A stretch of 64,000 bases of DNA from Microvelia longipes (GCA_018340805.1 JACMZG010000008.1:21995930-22059929); one strand, 5' to 3'; numbered from the stretch's first letter, positions 46,455-58,824 are shown. The notes: a model not told the origin generated them from the letters alone. Numbers and translations: made by a program.

Positions 46455-48930
46455 CAAGAAATTTTACTTGTTATAAATTAGGTTCACAATGTAGCTAATA
46501 TAATTATAAACAGAAAGAGCTCGAAAAACGAATGTTATTTTAATTTTTTTTTTTTTTTGCCCGGATACCCGCTTGGACATCTAGGTCCTTAGCGGTCAAA
46601 CGATGTTATTTGTTTGAGTTTGTTGGTTTGATTACATCGACTTTAATCAGATTCAACAGTTTAACCAACAACAAATCGCTAATAAAACTGAAATCATTTA
46701 CAGTAAACTCTTATAGTTTTGACAGTTCTTGATAAATCGCGACTGCCTACAGAAAATCTATATTCTTTTATAACCTTTATTCTGTCTGATGTCATAAAAT
46801 AAGAAGGGAAAACAACCAAAATTGTGTATCCAACAAATAGAATTTTTGTAATTAATAGATGTTAATGTTTACCAAGAAAAGCGTGGTTTTCATTTCTTGA
46901 TTCATAGACTTATCTAGATCATTTTTCCTTTGGAAATTTGGTAAAAGAAAATTAAAACTGATAACTCTAATTATAATTAATAATTCAAAGAACATTAAAG
47001 TTAATTAATTAATGTTATCATATTTGTCCAAAAGCAGACAAATCCAGAAAATCTTCCCACGGACCTTCAGGGGTCCGTATACCACACTTTGTTAATCCCT
47101 AATCTATGGAAAATGAGCGCAATTTCTTTGAACAATTGACAAAATGAAATAACAATGCTCCTGCACAAGTTCTACCAAGTAATGCAAATTTATACTGAAA
47201 ACTTAAGCCAAAAAATTGGATTGAAGAGCAAGAAAGCGCGAAACTAAATGAGAATTTTTTACGAACCTCTGCGCCAGATTTTGTTTATTTCTTTATTATT
47301 GTTTTAGCTAATTGTTGATTACTCTAATCAACATTTACTTATTAATTTAAAAACAATAATAGAATAGTTAAACTATTCCGGAGCTTATTTTGAATTATCA
47401 ATATGGAAATAGCATGGAAAAATATAAACAAATAAAAAAGGAAAATTATCATTCTAGATATTCATAGTAACAACTATTAACTTTCAAAATAAAATAAAAG
47501 TTTTTTCATATTAATTTCCTTTTAATAAATATAAAAAATACTTTTGAATAAATAATTAAGATGTATCCGTTTCCTTTTTATGGGGAGAAAACTTTCTTTT
47601 CCCAAGTTTATAAAAAGTAAATAAGAAACAAAACAAAGCGAAAGTAAAAGAGGAAACCTCAGATTTTTTTTTTGAAATGAATAAACAATAAAGAAAGATA
47701 GGGAGGAGGAACTAATTGGACTGAAAAAGAAAAAAAATATATAAACAGTATAAAGTCAAGCATTGTAAAGTCAAGTTTAACTGCATGATATATACTGTTA
47801 TGCATCTTCCATCTCCCCTTATACTTTTTGATCCCTATGCATAGTATATTTCCACAGAACCCATTTTACTTCTTTCGAAATACTAAAAGAATATTTCCAC
47901 ACAGTGTTTACTTTCATTTAAGTATGAAAAACGAGTAAAATGCAGCGAATCTCATTGCTTTTCTTTGAGCAAATAAACCTCAAGCAGCTTTGATGTTTAT
48001 TTAACAACTAACCTTTAAGGAAACTAAAAGACTAGCTTACTAGCGCCATTAGTAAATACCAATATAATTAAATGATAATTGTTTCTATTTCAATTATTAT
48101 TTTAAAGTGGCTTATTATTAGCATATTATCATATTATTTATCAATTAAAAAACAAAAACAACAATATAATATAACATAAAAAATAAACAGTAAAAAATGT
48201 CTTTCTCATAAACCCCTAGATTTCACTTAGCCAATTTGGCCAATTTTTCCACTTAGTCGTACAAGTAAACAGTAACAAAAACCTTAAAGTTCACTGAACC
48301 GATTATTCTGGTACATATTTAGAGGAACCAGAATAGTATTAAATGTGCATTATTAATCGTCCTATATAAAAAATAATAATCCCCTAAACTAATTAACTAA
48401 ATTAGTGAATTTTTATTATGTTTTTATAAATCCAGCTTACTAATTGATTACCTGTACTAAATAAATCTGTAAGTATGAACTGAAATGTATAATTTCATTT
48501 AACATGTATTACACAAAAGTTCAGAGGATTTTGTTAACACTAATTTATATTCTGAACTTTGTTTAAACTAAATTTCCGAACTGCATTAATAATGATTTAA
48601 AGAAGTAGATATATTGTTAGGGAAAATCAAACCCAAGTGTTTTTTTTTACAATTTTTACAACGGTATTCAAACTGATCTATGTACTAGGTATATATGCTA
48701 ACCAGGCAACCCAAAACCGGTATGTAAAGGTGTAAATTCACAATACTCTGGTAGCGATGCGTCTGTCCGGTGAGTGCGGTGTCAGCTCAAAGTCCTCCTA
48801 TATAGTATGGGACGTTCTTAAACAGCTTGCGGTAGCGTTGTGGAAAATTGAAATTTTCGTAAACTGACTAAAACCGCTCAAATGATACAATGATTAGCCT
48901 TTGATTGATTAGGAACTTAAAATAATACTA
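46455..48930. other. Mostly gene-free AT-rich stretch
   Basis: It includes a small hairpin (cggaccttcaggggtccg, about 47059-47076), RepB-like scraps near 46.92 and 47.27 kb, and a GC-richer patch at 48.70-48.85 kb with a 44-codon run that I cannot assign. Confidence 0.35.
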
Positions 48931-48939
48931 TTCATAGTA

Positions 48940-49085
48940 GAAGGAGCAAACTAATAACAGCAAAACAGATTAACAGGTGGTCTTAATAATGCTTCCACCC
49001 AACAATTACAATTCTCTTATAACAAAGTTGGCAATTCATCCGGTTTCTGAATTATTATGTTCTATTATTATTTAATGATCGACTA
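48940..49085. repeat. Partial copy of the 32.46-33.0 kb fold-back element
   Basis: The words gtagaaggagcaa, aaagttggcaattcatccgg and tctgaattattatg correspond to the reverse complement of 32.86-32.98 kb. Confidence 0.6.
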
Positions 49086-49103
49086 TTCGTAAAATACTAA
49101 AAT

Positions 49104-49450
49104 AATCGGGTACGGGGTACCTCGGAACTTTTCCCAGATAATCACTCCAGAGTCGCTACGCTCATCCTCCCAACTTCGGACTTGATCCTTTCGTCCTCAG
49201 ATTATACAATTCGTCAAATGTATACTGCAGCACAACAAAATATTTTCCGACTAGCGGAAAACTACAGCGGTAGACTAACTTTTGTACAAAATTTCACACC
49301 TCTCTATTATCAGGTATGAAAACAGACACACACACACACGCATACAGACAGAAAACTAGAGAAAAACACTCAGGAGGCCTTAAAACACCTGAAACGGATA
49401 ATTCCAGTGACATTCCGGTGTCGGAGTTTTTGCAAACAATACTTTTTCAC
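49104..49450 (+). repeat. RepA, near full-length (head plus tail)
   Basis: The head (tcgggtacggggtacctcgg, cgctacgctcatcctcc, aacttcggactt, cctcagattatac, aattcgtcaaatg) runs directly into the tail (ttttgtacaaaatttc, a (ca)n run, tacagacagaaaac, cactcaggaggcctt, aacacctgaaacgg, cattccggtgtcgg, gcaaacaatac). This is the copy that shows that the heads and tails found separately belong to one family of about 350 bases. Confidence 0.75.
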
Positions 49451-50069
49451 AAGTGAAAGAAGTGAAGTTCTCCCTTTTAACTCGATACTGTAAACAAACA
49501 ACATCTGTTATTAGTATGCAGTTGTATCACTACGTATTAATATATACACCCTTCAAAATATCGTCAACATAAAATCAAAACAAATAGACAACAGCTGTCA
49601 ATTTAGAAAAAAAATATAGCTCTGACATCTCCAAAAATATTGGAGGGTGTAGTTAAGCGAGGAGAAGTGATTTTATTGAAATTTTTAAGCTAATATTGAT
49701 TTTATTCATTTTTCATAACCACTATGCGAACCAAAAACCATATAAGCTATTACGCTAATCAGCTTAAGCCAATCCTTACAGGATTTTACCAATAATTTGA
49801 TTAAATTCAGAGGGGTGGCACTCGTAGCTAAATGTAAGAGCAATGAGTATCACGGGACCCACCGTAAGAATGCGCTAGAGTCGCCATACTAACCCGCATC
49901 ACATTTTCATAAAAATTATTAAATTTGGTTTTTTTAATTTTTAAGATAGTATTTTAGATGATTATTTATATTTTAGAATTGACAACTTGTGTTTTGTGCA
50001 ATTTTTACTTTATTTGATTCTCATATAGTTACATTATATACTCATATATACTTAATCTCTCTTATCTTT

Positions 50070-50880
50070 GATTAAATTTAAATTGTACTCATTGGTTTGA
50101 TTTTTTTTATAACTAACAAAACACTACCTCCGTTATTATGGTTCTGTTGAGTAAAAGTTATGACAACTTGGCATTTGATATAATGTGACAATGTTATATT
50201 ACAAAGGAAGTTAAAGCCCAAGCTGATAGAGTTTATAAGGTGATTCAATAGAGTATTTGCATTTTTCCAACAAAAAAAATTCTTAATCATAAAATGATTA
50301 AATGAGTTTAAAAAATATATTAAGCTGTAAAAATATTTAATTTAATTTAAATAGTCCAAATAAGCATTAAAAAAAGAGGAGAGGGAGGAATGGGTGAGAT
50401 AGTGGGGTGAAAACGGAGTGAAAACGATGGATTCTAAAGGTTGGGTCGTTAACGAACAGATGGGAGTTTTAGTTAGAAATATCGTAAGTCAACAGTACTT
50501 ACAGTTTAATAGAATGTTGACAGTAATGAATAAACTCTTATGAGTGGTTGCTCTAGTGATATTGTACTATACAGGGGTATTCTTACGTCTGACATCACAC
50601 AAGCAGTCGAGGCCGTCTCCGCAAAGAACATGTTTAAATATAGTTTTCGTTTTTTTTCATGTATCCTTCAAAGTATAAGTTTTTTCATTCTAATATTTTA
50701 CAGGGTGTTCTTTATATGACGTACTTAAAGATAATGCAATAAAAAAAATTGCAAATACCCTCTATGAATGAAAGCAATTTTTTTAACTGTTTAAAAAATT
50801 ATTATAGACCGGCGGTGACGTCATTGCAGGAATCAGTATAGACAACTTACATTATAATAATAACAAATTAAAGCACTACT
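50070..50880 (+). repeat. RepC copy, part left of the fold-back insertion
   Basis: It shares aagctgatagagtttataag, gtgattcaat, ggcggtgacgtcattgcagg and aatcagtatagacaacttac with 2640-2815. The block 50290-50790 is an extra, including a possible element end acagggtgttctttatatga at 50701. The 70-codon minus frame is shared with a similar one at 2588-2776 and reflects DNA homology. Confidence 0.7.
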
Positions 50881-50881
50881 A

Positions 50882-53800
50882 ATCCACAGCTGGACAAGGG
50901 TAACCTAGAGATAACCAACAGTACGGTTTGGGTACCTACTGATAAGAACATTTTCTAAACAAAAGATTTTCCCCATGTATAGCATAGGCAAATTTTTAGG
51001 AGTGTTTTTAATATAATTTTTGTATTTAACTCTTGAAATGTTAATGAAATCGAAAGTTGGACATCTATATTTACGTAGGAAAGAAAACAAGTGTGGTTGT
51101 TCGATTTTTCCGAAATAAAATACGGTAGTGAAAGTGACCTTTTTTTGTGCAATTTTGGACTCTCCGTTTTTTTGACTTTTTTTAATATAATTCATATTAT
51201 TTAACTCTTGGAATGTTCTGAAATCGAAGTTGGACATCTATATTATCGAAAAGAAACAAAATGAGTGAGGTTTAGTAGATTTTTCTGAAATAAAACGGTA
51301 GTAAATCTAATGTTTTTGTTTACATTTTGCACTCGTTTGTTTCTGGTGTTTTTGTACTATTGTTTGACTCTTTATTAAGATAATGTCGTATATTATTGGT
51401 TTCAACGACAAAGGTAATTCGTTTATACTGAAAGAAGTATGTATATCAGCATTTGTGGTATGGAATATTAGTAACTTTGTAGATAAGTTGCTCGAGTCAC
51501 TTCTGTACATTGATTGCCGTGCATAACTTTAAGTGAAATGGTCAACATCTTCTATTCATTTGTATAATCTAGAAGACGTGCATGCTAGAATTTTGTTAAT
51601 TAATAAAGGTGCATGGAGACATTGGCACAAGTTGAGATCAACTTCATGCAAATAATTACTGTTGTAGATGTCAATGTCCATTTACTCAATTTGTTAAAAA
51701 CCAATAATCTGTCAATATATAACTGTGCAAGAGACACCTAGGAAATATATAACAAGCAAAATGCAATCTACACCTGGGATTTTGTTCCATCATTCGACAT
51801 TTGTCTTCATTGATGGCTCTACATAACGTCATGCCTCAAGTTTCGTCACGTTTAACTTATCAGGGTGCCGACGGAGCCTGAACTCACTTAACCTTTGATT
51901 AAATTCCAAAGAATATAATGTGAAGTATTTACTAGAGATGAGCGGTGCTCTCTTACCACATCATGCTTGGTAAGCAAAACATGTATCATTTGATACTACC
52001 GAGTTTTGAAAAACATGAATACTCCACAATATAACTGATCGAGAGACACCTAGGAAATTTTAACTTGCAAAATGCAATGCTACAAATTATCTATGTTCAT
52101 AAATGATATTGTAATGTCAAACTTTATGACTCACAACAACTGCGAAGCTATGCCCACCTCAAGAAAGTCAAGTTTCATCACGGTGAAGCCTTTTACGAGC
52201 ATCTGTTGCAACCTTCGTGCGACTGTAGTCAAACTATTTTATTCTTAATTAGGATTTAACTTGTATTAAACCTTTCTTTCATTGTTAAAATTTTATATTA
52301 TAATAAAATTTAGTGAAATTGATTCTTTTATTTTTATTCTAATTTCTCTACCACCTACACCAATTTGGGAAGTTTGTCATATAGGAGCCAGGGTGACCCT
52401 ATCGACTCGATTGAAGTAGACATTAGTTGATTCATATGGGCTTAAGTCTGATTTAAATAAACTCAAGTATGCTTTGTTTTTATTTTTACATTTATAGAAT
52501 GTATATTCCTGTCGTACAAGACTAATTAAGTTAACTTGAAATAAATAATTTTAGTTGGCCCAAGTTAATCATTTGACTAGTTTTGATTTTAATATCCTAT
52601 GTCAATGTGTAAATTAAATCTACTTATTGCTTCAGCTTTTATTTATTTGAGTTGAATCAAGTTGAATTGAACCGAATCGACTTTAATCAGATCAAGCGAT
52701 TTGAATCAACTATCCACTCGATTATCTGTTGAGTCGACTCATATAAAATCGGTTAAAAGTCAATTTGGACATCACTATTGTATTTCTCATTAAAAGATCT
52801 GTTTATCTACAATTCTACCCCCCCCCTCAGGCTTTGCCTTGTGGGTTACTTGTAACTTTTGTGTTAACTTTTTTGTATTCCTTTTTCTTTTGTATGTATA
52901 CTTGTAAATAAAGGAATGTTCAAAAACCAGACTCATGACTACTCAATTTTTTTCTACAATTAAACAGACTCATGATTGATATCTGCCCTATTTTTCGCTT
53001 ATCATGCATACATAAAAATTGGAGGAATCGTCTCAATTTCCTCTGAGACTTTTTTATGTATTGCACATTTCTAACAATATAAATTATCAAATTGAAATTT
53101 TAGATGCTACTAGAATTCATAATGTTCTGCCACAAAAGATTTAGACTGAAAAAAGGATCAGTCATACCTACTGTAATCAAATGCAGATAGCTTCTGTGGA
53201 TACAGTAATTGTCATTTTGTAGTTTTGTGATATTATAACCCTCTCAATAATTGAAGTCTTTATAAATAAAACCTGGCAAAGAGGAAGGTGCCATGAACTA
53301 TAAATGTGAATTACATTAGAAGTCATATCTCAAGTTTCTTTAAATTTGCTATTACCCGCAAATAGAAACACGGTATTCTATTACCTAAATAATAATAATA
53401 ATGCCCGTTTAGAGCCTTGTAGCTCATCAGTGATAACCCCTGCGGGAACCACTACGGGTGGTAGTAGCAACCGTTACGCTCAAATTGTATTCAAAAATTG
53501 GCGATAATATATTAAACAATAATCTTCTATCAACTGAGAGCGTAACCTGGGATGGTGTCAAAGGTCAGTGTAAAGACTAACGCCTTAACGACCTCGGCCA
53601 CGAGGCAGTATTCTATTACACTATTTACACAATATTCAAATGCTGTAGTCTTTTTGCTGGTTAAGTTTAAAATTGCATCAGCTATTTGAGGTAATGAGGT
53701 TTACAAGAAAATTCATTCATATATCTTGAGAAGTCTGGGAACTATACATGTGATGCCTCTCTCGATTCAAAAAACAAGAAAAACTATTTTTAACAACAAT

Positions 53801-55461
53801 AATTATCAAAATTTGTATGCTGTCTGCTTGACACTGATGGACACCTCAGTCAGGTATGTGTTTGACTGAACAAGCTCAAGCTAAGGTATATCAGATCTTA
53901 TAGATTTAGGGTGGCCCAGGCACCTATATGACAAACCTCCCAAATTGGTGTAGGTGGTAGAGAAATTAGAATAAAATAAAAGAATCAATTTCACTAAATT
54001 TTATTATAATATAAAATTTTAACAATGAAAGAAAGGTTTAATACAAGTTTAAATCCTAATTAAGAATAAAATAGTTTGACTACAGTCGCACGAAGGTTGC
54101 AACAGATGCTCGTGAAGGCTTCACCGTGATGAAACTTGACTTTCTTGAGGTGGGCATAGCTTCGCAGTTGTTGTGAGTCATAAAGTTTGACATTACAATA
54201 TCATTTTATGAACATAGATATTTGTAGCATTGCATTTTGCAAGTTAAATTTCCTAGGTGTCTCTCGATCAGTTATATTGTGGGAGTATTCATGTTTTCAA
54301 AACTCGGTAGTATCAAATGATACATGTTTTGCTTACCAAGCATGATGGTGGTAAGAGAGCACCGCTCATCTCTAGTAAATACTTCACATTATATTCTTTG
54401 GAATTTTAATCAAAGGTTACAGTGAGTTCAGGCTCCGTCGGCACCCTGATAAGTTAAACGTGACGAAACTTGAGGCATGACGTTATGTAGAGCCATCAAT
54501 GAAGACAAATGTCGAATGATGGAACAAATCCCAGGTGTAGTATTGCATTTTGCTTGTTATATTTCCTAGGTCTCTTGCACAGTTATATATTGACAGATTA
54601 TTTGGTTTTTAACATAAATTGAGTAAATGACATTGACATCTTACAACAGTAATTATTTATGCATGAAGTTGATTCAACTTGTGCCAATGTCTCCATGCAT
54701 CCTTTATTAATTAACAAAAATCTAGCATGCACGTCTTCTAGATTATACAAATGAATAGAAGATGTTGACATTTCACTTAATTATGCACGGCATCAATGTA
54801 CAGAAGTGACTCGAGCAACTTATCTACAAAGTTAATAATATTCCATACCACAATGCTGATATACATACTTCTTTCAGTATAAACGATTACCTTTGTCGTT
54901 GAAACCAATAATATACGATATTATCTTAATAAGAAGTCAAAAATAGTACAAAAACACCAGAAACAAACGAGTGCAAAATGTAAACAAAAACATTAGATTT
55001 TACTACCGTATTTATTTCAGAAAAATCTACTAAACCTCACTCATTTTGTTTCTTTTCGATAATATAGATGTCCAACTTTCGATTTCAGAACATTCCAAGA
55101 GTTAAAAATAATATTAATTATATTAAAAAAAGTCAAAAAACGGAGAGTCCAAAATGCACAAAAAAGGTCACATTTCACTACCGTATTTTATTCGGAAAAA
55201 TCGAACAAACACACTTGTTTTCTTTCCTAACGTAAATATAGATGTCCAACTTTCGATTTCATAACATTTCAAGAGTTAAATACAAAAATTATATTAAAAA
55301 CACCTCCTAAAAAATTTGTCCTATGCTAATACATGGGGAAAATCTTTTGAAAATGAATTCTTATCACAACTGTTCTCGTTCTTCTTTGGGTTTCTTCGTT
55401 TTTTTTTTGTTCTTCTTAGAAAGAATTGCCAACTATGAAGCTGAAGTCCAGCTGTCTATTA
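50882..55461. mobile_element. Fold-back (FB-like) element, about 4.6 kb
   Basis: The termini are tccacagctggac and gtccagctgt. The arms, about 50882-52404 and 53905-55461, are inverted copies, followed base by base through ttttccgaaataaaat, gaagttggacatctatat, tgtataatctagaagacgtg, aagtttcatcacg, ctaccacctacaccaatttg. Each arm contains internal direct duplications: one of about 200 bases (two gttggacatctatatt blocks, 51054 and 51231) and one of about 310 bases (two gagacacctaggaaat blocks, 51731 and 52041). Long inverted termini built from direct repeats are the hallmark of fold-back elements. The 1.5-kb centre has no recognisable transposase, contains a LINE-like 3' end (gtaaataaaggaatg, about 52905) and a SINE. 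Open frames of 65-110 codons in the arms are not genes. Confidence 0.8.
53385..53607 (-). mobile_element. tRNA-derived SINE, copy 2
   Basis: The target duplication gtattctattac lies at 53373-53384 and 53608-53619. On the minus strand the tRNA-like head has A-box tggccgaggtcgttaagg. The body is followed by a conserved tail gtggttcccgcaggggttat, ctgatgagctacaaggctct, aaacgggc and an (ATT)n end. It inserted into the centre of the fold-back element. The B-box is decayed compared with copy 1. Confidence 0.8.
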
Positions 55462-55700
55462 AAGAAGAAAAATTTTAAAATTAATTTTTCAGAAATTATT
55501 CCTTAACATGCATTCATTGTGCAATACGGCAATTTTCATTTAGACATGTTTGAAATCAAATAATGATGTTTTATGGTTAACCTAGAGAGTGTTGTTTTTA
55601 AGTTTATGTATAAAAGATTGACACCCTGCGATCGGAAGCTTCCTTAATTCTGGTCGGGGAGGAAGGATCCTATTTTTAGTTTACTTTTGATCTTTCGAAT
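55462..55700 (+). repeat. RepC copy, part right of the fold-back insertion
   Basis: It continues the family as at 3410-3640: ttttcagaaattattcc, atgcattcattg, caattttcattta, gttgtttttaagtttatg, gcgatcggaagcttcctt, with a decayed tRNA-like head. Confidence 0.7.
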
Positions 55701-55749
55701 ATTTTTTATGTGTCTGACTGATTTTCAAACGAATGGATCGAAAAGTTGT

Positions 55750-55985
55750 TCCATTTTTCCGAAATTATTGCCGGTTATTAATGTCAAAAACATTTTTTAC
55801 CACAACTAAACCTAAAGATTGATTTTTGTACCAAGTTTCAACTCTTTATCATAAATGCTCTGAGAACTACGTAAGGCACACTCACACGTACAGAAGACAA
55901 CTTTGGTAAAACTACTTAGGAAGTAAATCTAGGTTTCAAATGTTCAGTGACAAGACACAGCACTTTTCCTGTATACCTACGTAGT
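55750..55985 (+). repeat. RepA tail copy, decayed
   Basis: It has tttttgtaccaagtttcaac, cacactcacacgtacag, gacaactttggtaaaac, cagtgacaagacac and cttttcctgtatacctacg in family order. Confidence 0.6.
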
Positions 55986-56571
55986 TAGTTATAGTAGTAT
56001 GTACATACAGAACAATATCGCGCTAAAGTGACAAATTTTAATTTGTTTACGTTCTAAAAATTTTAAATTATGGTGAATTTTAAACTTAAAGTCCTTTGTT
56101 AATGGTTTGAAATAGAAGTTAAACCATTAGAAACTTATTTTTACACAACTTGCTTAGCTTTAAATTTTATTTGTAAGAAATTTTGATATTTTGTATTCCT
56201 ACCAAGATATTAACGAAAACATGAAAAACAGGACACGTCTTGGTACACTAGGATCCCACCTGTGATGCAAAGTTAAAGGACTTTTTTGGGGGGTAATCCT
56301 AAACATATATCAACAGATTCCCAGAATATAGTTTTAACTATTTTAAAATTCCCAAAAAACCCCGTTCGTTGACTAGACTATAATAATTTGTTACATACAT
56401 TTAAAAAGAGAGGGAGAGACAAATGGATAAATTTTAAGTATAAAATAGCAGTAAAGGATTAATGAAGTAATAAACAAACATAATTTATGCTCCTACATAG
56501 AAAAGCATTTTAGATATTAGCTTTACTTCAAAATATAATTTGTTCGTGTATTGTTAAATATTTTATCCTAA

Positions 56572-57271
56572 TGTTCAGCAAAAGTAGCCAAAATAGTTAT
56601 TTAATTCCAGAGGAAAGAAAACTTATCATTTTAAGTGCCATGGATTTCAATTTGAACCACCATGTAAATTAGGAAAATGAAAACTGTTGTCGGATGGCAC
56701 AAAGCCAGAGCAAAGGGCATGATGTAATGCTGAAGTTAGTTCAAGAAGCGATGAACCGAACTGATTTCCCCTCCTCTTTCTAAGAAAACCTCAAAAACAG
56801 GGGTCTACGACAAAACACGACCCTATACAAACCCACTTAACCAGATTACCTTGGGCGCTAAGACTCACCCTCCTGAATCCAACAAAACAGTTTGACTTAT
56901 TAAATTGGGCTTATCCACTCTTGCAAGAAAACTTTACTCTTGAGATATAGAACGGAATCAAGAAGATGAAACATGCCTGATACAGCATCAATAAAGCGAA
57001 ACAAGTTGGTTAACAATGCAATTATACGTTCCTGCACTTAGCTCAATATTGAGTTAAGATCCACGCCTCATTTACCTGAAGAAATAAATCATGCCGCAGT
57101 CTGAGAGAATCCATTACCCTAATAGACTTCACAGGAGAGGAATGTTTACCAAAGGTATCAAATGGAACTGAAAACAATCCATCAATGTGGAAAGATGAAA
57201 GTATGAACAATCTCTGCAACAAGTTTAAACAAAGATTAAAATACAACAAAAACTTGTTTTGTTGGAAATAA
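56572..57271 (+). pseudogene. Broken coding-like region, unrecognised
   Basis: Four plus-strand runs in different frames have protein-like composition. 56572-56670 starts MFSKSSQNSYLIPEERKLII and, after one stop, continues with KGHDVMLKLVQEAMNRTDF. 56764-56952 includes HLTRLPWALRLTLLNPTKQF and LLNWAYPLLQENFTLEI. 57080-57271 is 63 open codons with LRESITLIDFTGEECLPKVS and NNLCNKFKQRLKYNKNLF ending in TAA. The region is richer in GC than its flanks. I cannot name the family; a decayed retroelement gag-like or transposase gene, or host pseudogene, are all possible. Confidence 0.3.
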
Positions 57272-57537
57272 AAGAGAGAAAATGCTCATAAAGTAAGAAA
57301 ATATATACTTTCAAGTAGAAATAAGTAAAATATTGTACGTTAAAAAAGATATGTATAAACTGTTTTAACGTTTTTATGTAAATTTCTCAAGGTTCATAAC
57401 TTAAATTGAACAAAACCATCTAAATTAATATTTTAGATGGTTTGTTTAGTATTTGCATATGTTAGATTTAATAGCATATATAGACAGATGTAATTAATTT
57501 ATAAGATAACAAGTAATTTCATGAAATAAAATGGCTA

Positions 57538-57766
57538 TGTTTACATTTTTACAATATTGTTGAACATATCCTTGATGTATTTTTGTATCACAAAATCTGG
57601 CACTGGGTGCCCCGATACGTATGCATACAAGATCGAATGTGCTGCAAATAACCTCATTATTTCAGATTTGCTCCTTATTAAAAGTCAAACGTTGACCAAA
57701 GCATTAGACTCATCAGTCCAACGTACGAAGTCACTCAACGATCGTTCATTGTTACCCCATTAAAGT
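57538..57766 (-). pseudogene. Coding-like frame with one stop, unrecognised
   Basis: The minus frame reads WGNNERSLSDFVRWTDESNA, meets TGA, then continues 44 codons (SEIMRLFAAHSILYAYVSGH, PVPDFVIQKYIKDMF) to TAA. A plus-strand frame of 68 codons overlaps (57557-57763) and is equally open, so the strand is uncertain. No motif is known to me. Confidence 0.2.
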
Positions 57767-58302
57767 ACCAAGCTTGAAACTGAGAAGAGTACTAATATGA
57801 AACTTGGAACCTGTTTGATATCAAAGGTCAATGTCTCCCAAATTTCAAAGCAATTCGTTTAATTCCAAATATTTAAAAAGATGAAACAAAAGTGAATGTT
57901 GGATAGCGATGGATACAGTTTAGTGAAACTAGACTGGTATATTTGTTACACTCTCATAATAGGGTACTTACCGATTAATACTCATCAATTAATTTCATCT
58001 TGATCCAATAATTATTCCAATTTATACAGTTTATGACGGATGGAAATATTATTTTCCAGACAGAACAACTAAATCTAAAGGTTGATTTTTGTACCAAGTA
58101 TTCTCTCTAGTGAAAACCGAAACCCATAGAGCAGCGGATTAACTAATCTGTACATTATAAATTAATATTAACAATAAAAATTAAAAGTAGATAGATAGTA
58201 TTTTTGACCTTCATGCTATTTGTTTAATGATTTAACATTTAACTGTATAAGTTTTGATAGTAAGATGAGTAGTAGAGTTCCCAAATAGGAGAAAAAAATA
58301 GG

Positions 58303-58486
58303 AGATGTCACTCCACTTAGTATATATTTATTGATATAGGCGACTTTCAGACACCAGCCTCTGGACAAATCTATTTCGTCTGTATCCTATCTTCTTTACT
58401 TCGCTTTCACCGGTACTGATGATGAACTGTTAAGTTTGAAAGTCGGCTCTGTCAATAAATATATACTAAGTGGAGTGACATCTTTC
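58303..58486. mobile_element. Inverted-repeat element with hammerhead-like motif
   Basis: The termini agatgtcactccacttagta and tactaagtggagtgacatct are perfect inverted copies and extend inward through tatatttattga and the cgactttcaga/gaaagtcgg words. The ribozyme-like core at 58412-58453 occupies the right half, and the left arm repeats its 3' portion inverted. A lone terminus of the same family is at 44006-44043. Confidence 0.7.
58412..58453 (+). ncRNA. Hammerhead-like motif with monomeric stem III
   Basis: The order is stem I ggta, core ctgatga, then t, stem II gaact-gtta-agttt (five pairs), gaaag-tcgg-ctc and stem I return tgtc (four pairs, two G-U). Unlike the others, stem III could form within one molecule (AG-TCGG-CT) ahead of the CTC triplet. 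An extra base between the core and stem II departs from the canonical fold. Confidence 0.45.
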
Positions 58487-58604
58487 TTTTTTTTCCTGTA
58501 TAAGTTTGGTTATTTCATAAAATAGCTAGTTAATTTATTTAATTGTATTAATTTAAGATGAGGTTGTGTCCTATAGGGTGGTAATAAAAAACTACGATTA
58601 ATGT

Positions 58605-58632
58605 GACGTTTCGGCTATGAAGCCATTATCAA
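58605..58632 (-). ncRNA. Hammerhead-like motif, degenerate core
   Basis: On the minus strand: ttgataa, t, ggct-tcat-agcc as stem II, gaaac, gtc. ACGT is self-complementary and could act as dimeric stem III. The core has two changes from CTGANGA, and stem I is short. Confidence 0.35.
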
Positions 58633-58824
58633 ACCTTAAACTACAATACAATTAATTGTATTGTAATTTATTATAGTTATTATTAAAGTCATTGCAATTC
58701 AATATAATTAGATTTATTTAGGAAAGTATTCCAAAATATTAACTAATATTTTTAAAATAAAATAAAATATTCATCATTGGTAGATATACTATGAACCACA
58801 TCATTGAAGTAAAAGCGTTAAAAA

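Noticed and set aside
48700..48870. GC-richer patch with 44 open plus-strand codons (SGECGVSSKSSYIVWDVLKQ)
   Set aside because: It is a single short run with stops on both sides and no recognisable family.
49810..49870. A-box-like tagctaaatgtaagagc suggesting a tRNA
   Set aside because: There is no B-box at the right distance and no acceptor stem.
50905..51237. 110-codon minus frame and an overlapping 65-codon one
   Set aside because: They lie in the arm of the fold-back element, and the sequence is broken in the opposite arm. The repeated SNFDF/VQLSISL-type words come from the internal direct duplication.
57557..57763. 68-codon plus frame as a gene
   Set aside because: The opposite strand is at least as protein-like, and neither is recognisable; kept only as a low-confidence fragment.
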